Source of the DNA: JAWKWH01 sp963669285
Lineage (GTDB): Bacteria > Pseudomonadota > Alphaproteobacteria > Rhizobiales > Rhizobiaceae
Direction of reading: 5' to 3'
Length of the DNA: 64,000 nt
Assembly (NCBI GenBank): GCA_963669285.2
Contig: CAXXSI010000032.1
Location: 58,784-122,783, forward strand
Both the position numbers and the translations under genes were made by a program. Under the pieces are notes generated by a model. The model was not told the DNA's origin. It ran no database searches and saw nothing but the letters and a program-made list of their open reading frames with translations. The stretch's first letter is position 1. Each line of letters opens with the position of its first letter. Of the stretch, positions 40,519 through 49,750 are shown in pieces.

Positions 40519-42810
40519 TTGCATGGATTGATCCCCGCAGTACTTTCAGATTTGGTCGAATTTGCCTACGCGCATCCATGGATCGTAGCTGCTCGCATCG
40601 CAATTGCGCTGGGGTTGATCATTGGAGTGTTGGCGTACCGCCGGCTATACATGAAATCAAAACAAGCGGCATCCGAGAATGCGGCCCTGATCGATCACCT
40701 GACCGAGGGCGTTTATCGCTCCTCACCCGACGGCAAACAGCTAAGCGCCAACCGGGCACTGGTGCGCCTGAACGGCTATGAAAGCGAAGCGGAGCAGCTT
40801 GCGGCTGTTACGGACATCGCCAAGGAATGGTATGTCGACAGCAATCGCCGAGACGAGTTCAAAACGCTGCTCGAGCAGGATGGCCAGGTTGAGAATTTCG
40901 TTTCCGAAATCTACCGCCACAAAACCCGCGAGCGGATATGGATATCCGAAAGCGCCCGAATAGTCAGGGATCCAAAAACCGACGAAGTACTGCGGTATGA
41001 AGGGTCGGTGCGCGAAATTACCGATTCCATCAAGCGTTTTGAGATTGAAGAGCGATTTCGCAAGCTCACCGATATGTTGCCCGGTGGGTTGTTTCAATTG
41101 GTTCGCGGCCCGGACGGAACGTTTACGGCGCCGTATGTTTCGAGCAGGTTTTGCCGGACGGTCGGGATTGAGGAAACAGAAAGCGTATCCAACCCGCTTT
41201 CCTATTTTCACAACATACATCCCGATGACAGGGACCATTATGCCGCAACGTTGCGGCAATCGGGCACCAAGCTGAGCACATGGAACGTCGAATTCAGATT
41301 GGCAAAAAGCGGCGAAGAGGAACGCTGGCTACATGTGGTCGCGCAGCCTGAAAGATCCGACAGGACGATAACATGGCACGGTTATGTGGCAGACATTACC
41401 GTGCGAAAACGCCAGGAAATCGAAATCGAGGAAATGGCGTATGTCGATCCATTGACCGACCTTCCCAACCGGCGGTTTCTTATGGACCGGATCGAACAGG
41501 TTGCCGCGGATTGCCAGCGAAAGAAACAATACGCTGCTGGTGTGTATGTCGATCTGGATCACTTCAAGGATCTCAATGACATGCACGGTCACGAGACCGG
41601 CGATCTGTTCCTCGTTCAAGTCGCCGATCGCCTGAACGAAGCAACGCGGCGCGGCGATACGGTCGCCAGAATCGGCGGTGATGAGTTTTTTGTGCTGCTG
41701 CAGCCAATAGGCAATGAGGAAAGGCTGGCAAAGGAGAATGCGGTATCGGTGGCCGACGAGATTCTCCGTTCGCTTAGGGAACCATATCAAATCGAGAGAC
41801 TGACCTATAAGGCCAGCGCCAGCCTGGGTGTGGTGGTGTTTGACGGTATTACCGGTGATGCAGAGGGCATTCTCAAACAGGCGGACCAGGCGATGTATGA
41901 AGCCAAGTCAACCGGCCGCGATGCCATCGGTACGGCGTTTGCATCCCTGGCAGAGGATTCCGACGAAACCACGGATGATGAAGTGCTTGGCAACCAGCTG
42001 CCGTCGGCGATCAGGCAGCGCGAGCTCACCTTGCAGTTTCAGCCGCAAGTCGACAAGCGCGGTGAACTGGTTGGAGCGGAAGGATTCCTGCATTGGCTGC
42101 ATCCGCAGCAAGGTTCCTTGCCGGCCGGCCGATTCGTACCAATTGCGCGCAGAATCGGTGTGTCGACGGAGCTCGACCTTCTGGCAATCGAGATCGCGAT
42201 TGAGACACTGTCGATCTGGCAAAGGTCACCCGGGCTTCAAACCCTTCGATTGGCTGTCAATGCCGGTGTTCAGTTCCTGTTGGACGAGCGCAGCTACGTG
42301 CAGATCAGGACCATGATTGAACAGCATCGCATCCGACCCGGAATGCTGACCATTGAAATCACCGAGCAGGTTCAGCGCAGCGCCAGGGATGTGATGGAAA
42401 AACAGATGTCCGCCCTGAAGGAACTCGGAATCCGCTTCTCGCTCGACGATTTCGGTTCGGGGTATTCGTCGATCACCTATCTGCGGCAGCTCAATTTCGA
42501 CGAGGTGAAGATCGAGGGCGCCTTCGTCGCAGGCATCAATGGCGACGAGGACAACGAAGCGCTGGTGAAGACGATCCTGGCCATGGCCGGCACACTCGAC
42601 ATTACCGCCGTCGCAGAGCATGTCGACAACAAGAGCCAGCAGGACTTCCTGCGCGCCTATGGCTGCGATGTATTCCAGGGCAAATTCTACGGGGAAGCCA
42701 TGGATAGTGATGTGTTTTTCCGTTACGCGGCGTCGGGTGGCCAGACCGGCGGGAGCGAACAATCAGGTCAGTCCGAATTGCCGGCCGAAGCCGACCGGCA
42801 ATCTTCCTGA
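40519..42810 (+). CDS. Membrane PAS-GGDEF-EAL protein
   Basis: 763 aa from TTG 40519 (TTG 40528 is an alternative with AAGG better spaced). One membrane helix near residue 20 (VAARIAIALGLIIGVLAYRR) is followed by two PAS domains (about 55-175 and 180-300). A GGDEF domain follows with an intact RIGGDEFFVLL near 388, so cyclic-di-GMP synthesis is plausible. The EAL domain is degraded: the EAL motif reads EGFLHW, and KxD reads KIEG, while DDFGSGYSS is kept. Loss of the first motif suggests no phosphodiesterase activity; it may bind cyclic-di-GMP. The PAS pair should sense a cytoplasmic signal. Confidence 0.85.
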   Translation: MHGLIPAVLSDLVEFAYAHPWIVAARIAIALGLIIGVLAYRRLYMKSKQAASENAALIDHLTEGVYRSSPDGKQLSANRALVRLNGYESEAEQLAAVTDIAKEWYVDSNRRDEFKTLLEQDGQVENFVSEIYRHKTRERIWISESARIVRDPKTDEVLRYEGSVREITDSIKRFEIEERFRKLTDMLPGGLFQLVRGPDGTFTAPYVSSRFCRTVGIEETESVSNPLSYFHNIHPDDRDHYAATLRQSGTKLSTWNVEFRLAKSGEEERWLHVVAQPERSDRTITWHGYVADITVRKRQEIEIEEMAYVDPLTDLPNRRFLMDRIEQVAADCQRKKQYAAGVYVDLDHFKDLNDMHGHETGDLFLVQVADRLNEATRRGDTVARIGGDEFFVLLQPIGNEERLAKENAVSVADEILRSLREPYQIERLTYKASASLGVVVFDGITGDAEGILKQADQAMYEAKSTGRDAIGTAFASLAEDSDETTDDEVLGNQLPSAIRQRELTLQFQPQVDKRGELVGAEGFLHWLHPQQGSLPAGRFVPIARRIGVSTELDLLAIEIAIETLSIWQRSPGLQTLRLAVNAGVQFLLDERSYVQIRTMIEQHRIRPGMLTIEITEQVQRSARDVMEKQMSALKELGIRFSLDDFGSGYSSITYLRQLNFDEVKIEGAFVAGINGDEDNEALVKTILAMAGTLDITAVAEHVDNKSQQDFLRAYGCDVFQGKFYGEAMDSDVFFRYAASGGQTGGSEQSGQSELPAEADRQSS

Positions 42811-42830
42811 ATTCGACCGGTATTGTCCGG

Positions 42831-43253
42831 TCAACCGACGATCTGTGTGTCGGAAAACCAGTAGCGGATTTCTTCGGCCGCCGTTTCGGGGGCATCGGAA
42901 CCATGGACGGAATTTTCGCCGATCGACTGTGCGAATGTCTTGCGGATCGTGCCTTCCGCCGCATCCGCCGGATTGGTCGCGCCCATGATTTCGCGGTTTT
43001 TTGCGATCGCGTTTTCGCCTTCCAGCACCTGAACGACGGTCGGCCCCGACGACATGAATTCACACAGCTCGTCAAAAAACGGGCGCTCCTTGTGAACGGC
43101 GTAAAAACCTTCTGCCTCGCGGCGGCTCATCCAGACCCGGCGCGATGCGACAATCCGCAAACCCGCGTCCTCGAACATCTTGGTAATAGCGCCCGTGAGG
43201 TTGCGCTTGGTGGCGTCAGGTTTGATCATCGAAAATGTGCGTTCGATCGCCAT
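42831..43253 (-). CDS. ndk: Nucleoside diphosphate kinase
   Basis: 140 aa from ATG 43253. The sequence MAIERTFSMIKPDATKRNLT, catalytic His in SIGENSVHGSDAPETA, and EIRYWFSDTQIVG are fully typical. It balances NTP/dNTP pools using ATP and a phosphohistidine. It faces the PAS-GGDEF-EAL gene convergently, 20 bp apart. No unusual feature. Confidence 0.97.
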   Translation of the reverse strand: MAIERTFSMIKPDATKRNLTGAITKMFEDAGLRIVASRRVWMSRREAEGFYAVHKERPFFDELCEFMSSGPTVVQVLEGENAIAKNREIMGATNPADAAEGTIRKTFAQSIGENSVHGSDAPETAAEEIRYWFSDTQIVG

Positions 43254-43298
43254 GGGAAATCCTTTTGATCTGCGAATGAAAAATGGAAGCGGCCGCTT

Positions 43299-43328
43299 AG
43301 AACCGTTCATCCAAAGATGAACGGCTCT
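43299..43328. repeat. Palindromic repeat hairpin
   Basis: AGAACCGTTCATC and GATGAACGGCTCT form a 13-bp stem with one mismatch around a CAAA loop, between the GST and ndk genes. No T tail, so a repeat element is more likely than a terminator. Same family as the relic near 27370. Confidence 0.5.
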
Positions 43329-43372
43329 AATAACCGGGGCGACCGAAGATGTGAAGCGGCGATTGCAGCAAA

Positions 43373-44071
43373 TCAGGATGCGGCTGCGACGGACGCTCCT
43401 GTGCCGTTGTGAAGTTCCAGGCAGCGGTTGAACCAGTCATTGACTACGTTATCGGCATCGAGAAGTTCGAACGGCGACAGAACCCTTGCAAACTGGAATG
43501 CACCGAACACGATATAATCCGGAAACAGAGGGCTCGCACCGCCAATGTATGGCTGATAACCGAGCATGTTGCGCAATGGTTCGAGCGACTTGCTGAAATC
43601 GCCGCGCTTTTGTTCGCGGTTCAACGGAATGTCCTCGAGTTTCCTGCCGAACCGCCCTTCGCGATTCTTGCGGAAATAAGCCTTGTCCTCGTCGCGGGCG
43701 GCATTGAAGATGTCCATCATAATGGCAGTGCCGATGAATGGATGGAGCGTCAGTTGCGACCAGCGCTCGATCAGTCGGGCCATCGCCACGCCGCCCTCGC
43801 CCTTGAACAGGGATGGGCGGTCCGGATAAGCGCTTTCCAAATATTGCGCGATCTCAAAACTGTCGGAAACCAATTTGTCGCCGTCGCGGATCAGCGGCAC
43901 GATCTTCGTTGCCCCATTCTCGATTTGCGGCACTTCGACAAATCCGGTCGGAATGCTCTCAAATTCGAGCCCTTTATGTGCAAGAGCCATGCGCACCTTC
44001 CAGCAATGGGGACTGAAGGGGCGCTCCGGATCACGGCCTACAAGATCATACAGTTTTATCGTCACTGGCAA
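43373..44071 (-). CDS. Glutathione S-transferase family protein (LigE/LigF-like)
   Basis: 232 aa. The thioredoxin-like part starts MPVTIKLYDLVGRDPERPFS and has PHCWKVRMALAHKGLEFESI, then VPLIRDGDKLVSDSFEIAQY with the Asp-Ser glutathione contact. The helical part contains WSQLTLHPFIGTAIMMDIFN and the end FPDYIVFGAFQFARVLSPFE. Similar enzymes cleave beta-aryl ethers, but most homologues have no known substrate. The start faces the DinB-fold gene, giving a 60-bp divergent promoter gap. Cytosolic. Confidence 0.8.
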   Translation of the reverse strand: MPVTIKLYDLVGRDPERPFSPHCWKVRMALAHKGLEFESIPTGFVEVPQIENGATKIVPLIRDGDKLVSDSFEIAQYLESAYPDRPSLFKGEGGVAMARLIERWSQLTLHPFIGTAIMMDIFNAARDEDKAYFRKNREGRFGRKLEDIPLNREQKRGDFSKSLEPLRNMLGYQPYIGGASPLFPDYIVFGAFQFARVLSPFELLDADNVVNDWFNRCLELHNGTGASVAAAS

Positions 44072-44135
44072 GCCCGCCGCGTCTGGTGATAGAGTGCGGC
44101 GTCCTAACAGCTATGGCTTGTCCGGGGAAGTGTTG

Positions 44136-44648
44136 GTGAAGAAACATTTCGTGATGATGGCGGCGTACAACAAGTGGGCCAACAAAAAGCTGTATGAAGC
44201 CGCCGGCGCTCTGACGGATGAGGAGTTCGGACGCGACACCGGCGCCTTTTTTGCCTCAATGGAAGGCACGCTCAATCATATAATGGTCGCAGACCTGATC
44301 TGGATGCACCGGTTTACCGGCGAAGGTGAACTGCCGGAGGGCCTGGATGCGGTGCTGTACGATGAATTCGACGAGCTTACCGATGCTCGCGAAGGGTTAG
44401 ATGCCCGGATCGAGGAATGGATCATGCAGTTGTCAGATCTCGATCTGATGGGCCGTTTCACCTACATGACGGTGACTGATATGAAAACCGTCAGCCAGCG
44501 ACTGGCTCCCGCGCTTGCGCATTTTTTCAATCACCAGACCCATCATCGCGGCCACGCCCACATGATCTTGTCGGTGCTGGGAGAAACACCGCCGGCGCTT
44601 GACCTGATCTATTTCCAACGATCGCACGAGGGGATGCAATTTGCCTGA
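44136..44648 (+). CDS. DinB-family (putative metalloenzyme) protein
   Basis: 170 aa from GTG 44136 with GGGGAAG 5 bp upstream; longer frames run antisense through the GST. The DinB four-helix fold shows its metal His residues in GTLNHIMVADLIWMHRFTGE and FFNHQTHHRGHAHMILSVLG, with the typical start HFVMMAAYNKWANKKLYEAA. DinB-fold proteins include thiol-dependent enzymes and stress proteins; the substrate is unknown. Confidence 0.8.
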   Translation: MKKHFVMMAAYNKWANKKLYEAAGALTDEEFGRDTGAFFASMEGTLNHIMVADLIWMHRFTGEGELPEGLDAVLYDEFDELTDAREGLDARIEEWIMQLSDLDLMGRFTYMTVTDMKTVSQRLAPALAHFFNHQTHHRGHAHMILSVLGETPPALDLIYFQRSHEGMQFA

Positions 44649-44869
44649 ACAGGGACTTCGGCAATGTTTTAAATACGGTTGAGCCGACCCGCATCCGCAA
44701 TCGGGCCTCGAACTGCGCTACCGCGTAGAATACATCTGGAATGCCCAGACGGTCACCGGATCGCGGCATGGATTGTGACAACGCACCGTTGCACAGTGCA
44801 GGCAAACGTCACTTCTCATCCGTATTCGCTCCGGCAAAGCCGATTACTTTTGCAAGTCCGGGTGCAAAA

Positions 44870-46381
44870 TCACACACACTCCCGGTAGGCGGCGACGATC
44901 TCGTCGACCAGCAGATCAATGTCTTCCTGATCCGTTGCGTAGTTGATTACCGATGCGCGGATGATCTGCCGCCCGCGCCATTCCCCGTGGCTGGGGTATA
45001 CCTTGCCGTTGGCCTGAACACGCCGCAGAACCTCGGTGGTCGTTGCATCATCTCGGCACGCGATTGCTACCTGATTTGAGGTGACATCGTTCAGGATCTC
45101 GATCCCGGGCTCGGCAGACAGAGCGTCGGCCAGATACACCGCCAAATCACAGTGGCGGGCAATCATTGCACGAACTCCGGATTTTCCGAGGTGTTTCAAG
45201 ATGGCATAGCTTGGAATGCCTCGCGCACGGCGGCTTAGTTCCAGAGTGGAGTCGCTCGGTTCCCACGTCTCACCAAGTTCAGGCAAATAAGCGCCGCGAG
45301 CAGACATTGCGCTGAGAAGCGCGGCCCGGTCCCGGACGATGCAAAGTCCCGCATCGTACGGCGCGTTCAGCCACTTATGCAGATCAACAGCCCAGCTGTC
45401 AGCCAGATCGACGCCTTTAAGGCGGTCGCACAATTCCGGCACCGCGTTCACCCAAAGACCAAAGGCACCATCCACATGCACCCATCCACCCTGGTCCTTG
45501 ACCAGCGGGACTGCTTCAGCGAATGGATCAAATGCACCGGTATTGATTTGCCCGGCTTGCAATATCACGAGAGGCGGATGCACACAGTCCGCCAAGGCTG
45601 CTTTAAGGGCATCCAGCCGGATGCGCCCTTCCCTGTCCGTCTTAAGTTGGGTGGCGCGGCCGATGCCAAGTCCTGCGTAGCGCAATCCGGCGATCGGGGC
45701 CGAATGTGCATCGGCTCCAATGAGTATGGGGATTTCCGGCGCGCCAAAGAGGCCGCGCTCACCAATATCCCAACCTTGCTGCGCAAGCAGCGCGTCTCGT
45801 GCGGCAATAATGCCCTGGGTATTGGCCGCTGTAGCTCCGGAGACGATCCCCACACCGCTCTGCTGTGGCAATCCGAGAAGGTCAAGACACCAGCGACAGA
45901 CTGTTTGTTCGATCAACGCCGCCGATGGGCTTTCCCATGATGAAGCTGCGTTCTGCCCCCATGCCGTCACAAGGAAGTCCGCCGCAGCGCCAACAGGCAT
46001 GGACCCACCGCAAACGTACCCAAAAAAACGCGGTGATGCGTGCGCCTGGAGACCGTCAGTCGACTGTCGAACAATTTGTTCGATAACCGAAACAGCATCC
46101 TCCCCGATCTCCGGAAGTTCGTTATCGAAGCGGTCAACCAAACCTTCAGGCCGGATATCAGGCCTCACCGGAATATCAGCAAGATTGACGCGATAGGCGA
46201 TGGCGTGGCGTGCGGCGGCCTCCATGGCGTGGCGGCTGTCTGCATCGAGTGTCGGAATAAGCTCGTTTTCGGAAAGGCGCCGAGAAAACCCGGATGCATC
46301 CGGCTCAGCAACTTGACTTTGCGTAGCGCTCGCCGACGCAAAATCATCATTGCCCGGGCCTTTGTCAGCATTGTCGCTCAT
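44870..46381 (-). CDS. PLP-dependent decarboxylase (group II amino-acid decarboxylase)
   Basis: 503 aa from ATG 46381. The fold-type-I core has SPRFFGYVCGGSMPVGAAAD, GIVSGATAANTQGIIAAR, LVILQAGQINTGAFDPFAEA, WVHVDGAFGLWVNAVPE and the Schiff-base Lys in SWAVDLHKWLNAPYDAG. This matches aromatic-L-amino-acid or glutamate decarboxylase-like proteins; the substrate cannot be read from the sequence. An N-terminal 40 residues look disordered. It lies next to the IS remnant that opens the metal island. Confidence 0.85.
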   Translation of the reverse strand: MSDNADKGPGNDDFASASATQSQVAEPDASGFSRRLSENELIPTLDADSRHAMEAAARHAIAYRVNLADIPVRPDIRPEGLVDRFDNELPEIGEDAVSVIEQIVRQSTDGLQAHASPRFFGYVCGGSMPVGAAADFLVTAWGQNAASSWESPSAALIEQTVCRWCLDLLGLPQQSGVGIVSGATAANTQGIIAARDALLAQQGWDIGERGLFGAPEIPILIGADAHSAPIAGLRYAGLGIGRATQLKTDREGRIRLDALKAALADCVHPPLVILQAGQINTGAFDPFAEAVPLVKDQGGWVHVDGAFGLWVNAVPELCDRLKGVDLADSWAVDLHKWLNAPYDAGLCIVRDRAALLSAMSARGAYLPELGETWEPSDSTLELSRRARGIPSYAILKHLGKSGVRAMIARHCDLAVYLADALSAEPGIEILNDVTSNQVAIACRDDATTTEVLRRVQANGKVYPSHGEWRGRQIIRASVINYATDQEDIDLLVDEIVAAYRECV

Positions 46382-46387
46382 ACGTGA

Positions 46388-46660
46388 TTGTTCGTCCTTC
46401 TCGCGCTTCACAAAATACTCTCCGGCAGCCTACACATCATTTGCAAGTCGCGTCGAGCGCAGCTCCTCATCGAACAGTGGCGGGTCTTCTACAACACCGA
46501 GCGCCCGCACAGCTCGCTAAGATACCAACCGCCGGGCCCGAAGGCCATCTTGTCATCACCAGACCCGGCATCCTACGCTGCCAATCGGACCAGCAAATCA
46601 ACAGCCCAAGACCATGCCGGATTCTAACGCTGGAACCGGACCACCAAAGGGACCCCGGTC
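46388..46660 (+). mobile_element. IS3-family transposase remnant (C-terminal end and right terminus)
   Basis: The frame carries LLIEQWRVFYNTERPHSSLR followed by YQPPGP, the standard end of an IS3-family (OrfB, DDE integrase) transposase. The rest of the gene is absent. About 35 bp after its stop a sequence CCACCAAAGGGACCCCGGTC looks like the terminal inverted repeat of such elements. The element abuts the truncated merF relic, so it probably inserted into merF and then lost its left part. Confidence 0.7.
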
Positions 46661-46667
46661 ATATCCT

Positions 46668-46772
46668 TGGTTGTTCTCTGGAATTGGACTGGCAGCCGCA
46701 ATCACCTAGTTGGACTATGTGTTGCTGCCGGCATTGGCCATCTTCACTCTCATGACAGGATATGCGTTGTGA
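46668..46772 (+). pseudogene. merF remnant (mercury transport)
   Basis: Frame 46668-46772 translates as WLFSGIGLAAAIT, a TAG at 46707, then LDYVLLPALAIFTLMTGYAL. This matches the end of MerF, which has TGYLDYVLLPALAIF at this place. The 5' half is missing, cut by the IS remnant, and the TAG plus loss of a Gly-Tyr pair disrupt the rest. The stop overlaps the GDCCVxC start (GTGA at 46769), showing the two were once one operon. Confidence 0.7.
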
Positions 46773-46987
46773 CGACGCCAGGCACAGTAGAACTGAAATC
46801 GACAATCACCTGCCCCGAATGCGGGCATGTGGAAACCGAGACAATGCCAACTGATGCCTGTCAGTGGTTTTATGACTGCAAGGGATGCGGCGCGCTTCTC
46901 AGACCCAAAGAGGGTGATTGTTGTGTATTCTGTTCACACGTAACTGTTCCCTGTCCGCCCATCCTACTAGGCGATTCCTGCTGCTAG
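46769..46987 (+). CDS. GDCCVxC-domain protein
   Basis: 72 aa from GTG 46769 (AGGA about 9 bp upstream). Cys motifs: TCPECGHVETETMP, DCKGCGALLRPKEGDCCVFC, then PCPP and a closing GDSCC. NCBI names this type a GDCCVxC-domain (seleno)protein; it is common in mercury-resistance operons, here just after a merF relic. Many homologues use selenocysteine at the second cysteine of GDCC; this one has plain Cys. It may bind mercury or copper; no enzymatic role is known to me. Confidence 0.75.
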   Translation: MTTPGTVELKSTITCPECGHVETETMPTDACQWFYDCKGCGALLRPKEGDCCVFCSHVTVPCPPILLGDSCC

Positions 46988-47039
46988 TTGAAAATCCGCA
47001 AAGTTTGGTACGATCGCTTGCATGGATCCCGGATCCGTC

Positions 47040-47717
47040 TCAGTTGCCGAATAACAAAACCACCAGAGGCACCGGAAGTACGGCCAGTGACATCACTGCC
47101 AAATACAATGGAAATGAAAACAGTCCACTGATGCCAGCCAACAACGCAATACCGCCACCGCCGCCAATAATCGCGTTGCCGGGTATGTTGAAGGCAACAG
47201 CTATTGCCAAATACCGATGCTTCAGCAGCAGCGGAACAATTCTCTTTGGTGCCTGCTCCATGAGAACATCGAGACGTTGGTTGGCTTTTAGAGGTTCAAG
47301 TCTGTCAACAAGTGCCTTAGCCCGGCTCATCCCGAAGTATGAAAACATCGCCGCGAGAAGCTTAATCGGCACCAATCGGCCGATCAAAAACGAAGCGGTT
47401 AAAGCCGCCACTGTTGCGCCATAGATGAGAATCGCAACCTGATGACCAAAAGCCGCAAACAGCGCGAGGCTTATTTCCATCCCGGGCACGAACGGAATTG
47501 CCATCAGCACCGTGTACAACCCAATTCCTGCCATCACAACGTGTCGTGCATGAGATTTCACTTGCGAACTTAGATCCACACCGACTGCCTCGATAATCCA
47601 CTCGCTGCCCCAATGCCCCAGTGCCAACAGGCCAGCGTACAACACCAGCAAGAAGCCCAGACGCGACCAGCGGCGTGTCGGTTTAGCGGAGGGTTCCTCT
47701 TTTGGCGGGTCAGTCAT
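47040..47717 (-). CDS. VTT/DedA-like membrane protein
   Basis: 225 aa with about five to six membrane helices: LGFLLVLYAGLLALGHWG, HVVMAGIGLYTVLMAIPFVP, ISLALFAAFGHQVAILIYGA, LLLKHRYLAIAVAFNIPGNA and a C-terminal FPLYLAVMSLAVLPVPLVVL. The pattern PFVPGMEISLALFAAFG recalls the VTT/DedA (SNARE-associated) fold, where a Pro and an acid sit inside the membrane. It may move lipids or ions. It is a single gene before the SCO operon. Confidence 0.6.
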   Translation of the reverse strand: MTDPPKEEPSAKPTRRWSRLGFLLVLYAGLLALGHWGSEWIIEAVGVDLSSQVKSHARHVVMAGIGLYTVLMAIPFVPGMEISLALFAAFGHQVAILIYGATVAALTASFLIGRLVPIKLLAAMFSYFGMSRAKALVDRLEPLKANQRLDVLMEQAPKRIVPLLLKHRYLAIAVAFNIPGNAIIGGGGGIALLAGISGLFSFPLYLAVMSLAVLPVPLVVLLFGN

Positions 47718-47859
47718 GACGGTGAAATCCGGCGGCGCATTGTCTTTCCGATCAGAGTTGCTGGGAACAAATCAGGAGCCGAAAACTGCTGCGATACGTT
47801 CTAAACAAATGACCGCCATCTGGGCAAAAAGTAATGTCTCATGGGACATCACCACACTG

Positions 47860-48459
47860 TCATTCGTTTAGATAGCGGGCAATGCGCCTTGCCATAATCG
47901 CGCCCGTCGTACCATGAGGAAACAGTGTCCGGAAGATGCCGTCTGGCCCCATTAGAAATGTGTTCGGTCCATGATCCACCAAATAGTCATGCGGCTCGGA
48001 GTGATCAGGAACTAACATATGCCGATGCACGCGATATGCTTTTGTAACCCTACGCACTTGTGCCTGATCCCCTGTCAAACCAACAAAGCGCTTTCCGAAA
48101 TGTGCAATAAAGTTTTTGAGAACTTCGGGGCTGTCTCTGCTTGGATCTACGGAAATAAAGATTGGAACGATTGCTTTCGCCTCATCACCCAACTCGTCGA
48201 GCGCGTCGGCCATGATCATTAAGTTAGCGGGACAAATTGACGGGCAGTTCGTGTAGCCAAATGTGATCAGCATGAAACTTCCACGATAGTCTTCGTCTGT
48301 GCGAGATTCGCTCGTGTGGTCAGTCAACGAAAACGGACCACCAAACACTGATTCCAGCGCAGGTGGCAGTTGAGCCGAACCCGCCAACGCCGCCGCTTGG
48401 CCAAAACAAAGCACCAACACAACGGCGAGCCAGGACCGCCAAACCTGTTGTGCGATCAT
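47860..48459 (-). CDS. SCO1/SenC-family copper chaperone
   Basis: 199 aa. Signal peptide or anchor (WLAVVLVLCFGQAAALAGSA), then thioredoxin fold with the copper-binding C-x3-C in TFGYTNCPSICPANLM, and the third ligand His in YLVDHGPNTFLMGPDGIFRT. SCO proteins load copper onto cytochrome c oxidase CuA or act in thiol redox at the outer face of the membrane. It is the last gene of a three-gene minus-strand run from 49427 (gaps of 5-6 bp). Confidence 0.85.
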   Translation of the reverse strand: MIAQQVWRSWLAVVLVLCFGQAAALAGSAQLPPALESVFGGPFSLTDHTSESRTDEDYRGSFMLITFGYTNCPSICPANLMIMADALDELGDEAKAIVPIFISVDPSRDSPEVLKNFIAHFGKRFVGLTGDQAQVRRVTKAYRVHRHMLVPDHSEPHDYLVDHGPNTFLMGPDGIFRTLFPHGTTGAIMARRIARYLNE

Positions 48460-48465
48460 AACGTT

Positions 48466-48981
48466 CTACTCGTCTTCTGGCTTCAGGCCTGGAATACCAT
48501 AGACACCATCCTTTGCGATCACATCGAGGACGGTAGCATCATGTTTGTACCAGGCAGCACCCGGCTTCCCGGGATTGGCCTTTGACCATTCCTTGATGAA
48601 CCAGTTCGCGCGACTCCATTTTCCGTCCGGAGCTTCACGTTTGAACTGCAGGGCAAACATTGGCATTTTTGGATTGGAGATCATCAATCCGTCGGCTGTG
48701 ATTCTCTTGCCACAGAACGATATTAGGTCGACGGTAGCTCCGGCAAAAATATCAAAGTTTTTCACAACAGGGACCAGCCTGCCGTCGTCGAAAAGCAAAC
48801 CCAACTGACGTTTGCCTTCACCACACTGATCGATACAGTCACCGGTCACCTCGCACAGGAGATCAACCACCTTGGCATCCACCCGCGCTATCGCTTCGTG
48901 ATCGATGCCCCATTCTTCTGCTGCCTGGGCGCCCGAAAGGGAAACGACAAGGGCATAGGCGGCGCAAGCATATCTGTTCAT
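48466..48981 (-). CDS. Conserved periplasmic protein, function unknown
   Basis: 171 aa. Signal peptide (MNRYACAAYALVVSLSGAQA) followed by EEWGIDHEAIARVDAKVVDL, then Cys residues in LLCEVTGDCIDQCGEGKRQL and ISFCGKRITADGL. The C-terminal half (WSRANWFIKEWSKANPGKPG) is aromatic. I do not recognise a named family. It lies between the HxxCAxxC protein and the SCO gene, with 5-6 bp gaps, so it is part of the copper cluster. Confidence 0.6.
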   Translation of the reverse strand: MNRYACAAYALVVSLSGAQAAEEWGIDHEAIARVDAKVVDLLCEVTGDCIDQCGEGKRQLGLLFDDGRLVPVVKNFDIFAGATVDLISFCGKRITADGLMISNPKMPMFALQFKREAPDGKWSRANWFIKEWSKANPGKPGAAWYKHDATVLDVIAKDGVYGIPGLKPEDE

Positions 48982-48986
48982 GGCAC

Positions 48987-49427
48987 CTACTCCCCAAACG
49001 GCTGAATGCCGTATTCCTCGTGGGTTAGATTGATGATCCCTTTGTCGTCGGCAACCGCATCAACAATCAGATAGTTCACGCCGTCGCGGACATAGAGATC
49101 GCCGTCTACAGTGACGTGATGACTCTGTATCGTCAGCACCTTTGGATTACTCACTGACGTGTCATCACCTTCAAACTTCAACACCATATAGACCTTGTCA
49201 TCGTCACCTTTGATGCTAACGGGAATACCGCCGATAGCGCACCAAACTGCACATTTGTGATGTGCGGTGCCAAGCGCATACATAATCTCGGTGACGTAGC
49301 ACCAAGTATCGATAATCTCACCGGTGACCCTTATGCGTTCGGGTGTCGCTGTCATGCCGAAAGCCGGAAAAAATGAAGCCCCTGTAAACACGATCGCACC
49401 GGCGATGCTCTTCAATCGCATAATCAT
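48987..49427 (-). CDS. Conserved periplasmic protein with HHxCxxxC motif
   Basis: 146 aa from ATG 49427 or 49421. Signal peptide (SIAGAIVFTGASFFPAFGMT), then RVTGEIIDTWCYVTEIMYAL, GTAHHKCAVWCAIGGIPVSI and a beta-rich C-terminal part (GDLYVRDGVNYLIVDAVADD, INLTHEEYGIQPF). The HHxCxxxC pattern plus the upstream Cys suggests a bound metal, perhaps copper or heme. It is the first of the three-gene run ending in SCO. Function unknown to me. Confidence 0.65.
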   Translation of the reverse strand: MIMRLKSIAGAIVFTGASFFPAFGMTATPERIRVTGEIIDTWCYVTEIMYALGTAHHKCAVWCAIGGIPVSIKGDDDKVYMVLKFEGDDTSVSNPKVLTIQSHHVTVDGDLYVRDGVNYLIVDAVADDKGIINLTHEEYGIQPFGE

Positions 49428-49750
49428 GCACCTCCATCTTGAGAATTATCAAAACCCTGAAGGCCAAGTTCAAAGACGTTACCTCCACATGCAATCAACC
49501 AGAAATGATATTGCCGTGAGGGAAGCATGATCGGGGCCAGAGACCGAAAAGCAGTCTGCGACGGATTATTCCAATGCGGATTTGGTTTGAGCCGTGCAAT
49601 GCCAAACAAGTCGCCTTCGCGAACAGATAGCAGGTTCGAAAGCTTTCCAAATCTATCCCCAACATTAAATTTTACATCACATCAGACAATGTCAATATCA
49701 GTGGTCACTGCCCTTGACCTTCCACCCACTGGAAGCCCTAAATCTGCGAA
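49428..49750. other. Divergent gap in the metal island
   Basis: About 320 bp between the minus-strand 49427 gene and the plus-strand 49751 gene. It should hold both promoters. No CueR-type dyad like those at 57514 and 59940 is visible here. Confidence 0.4.
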
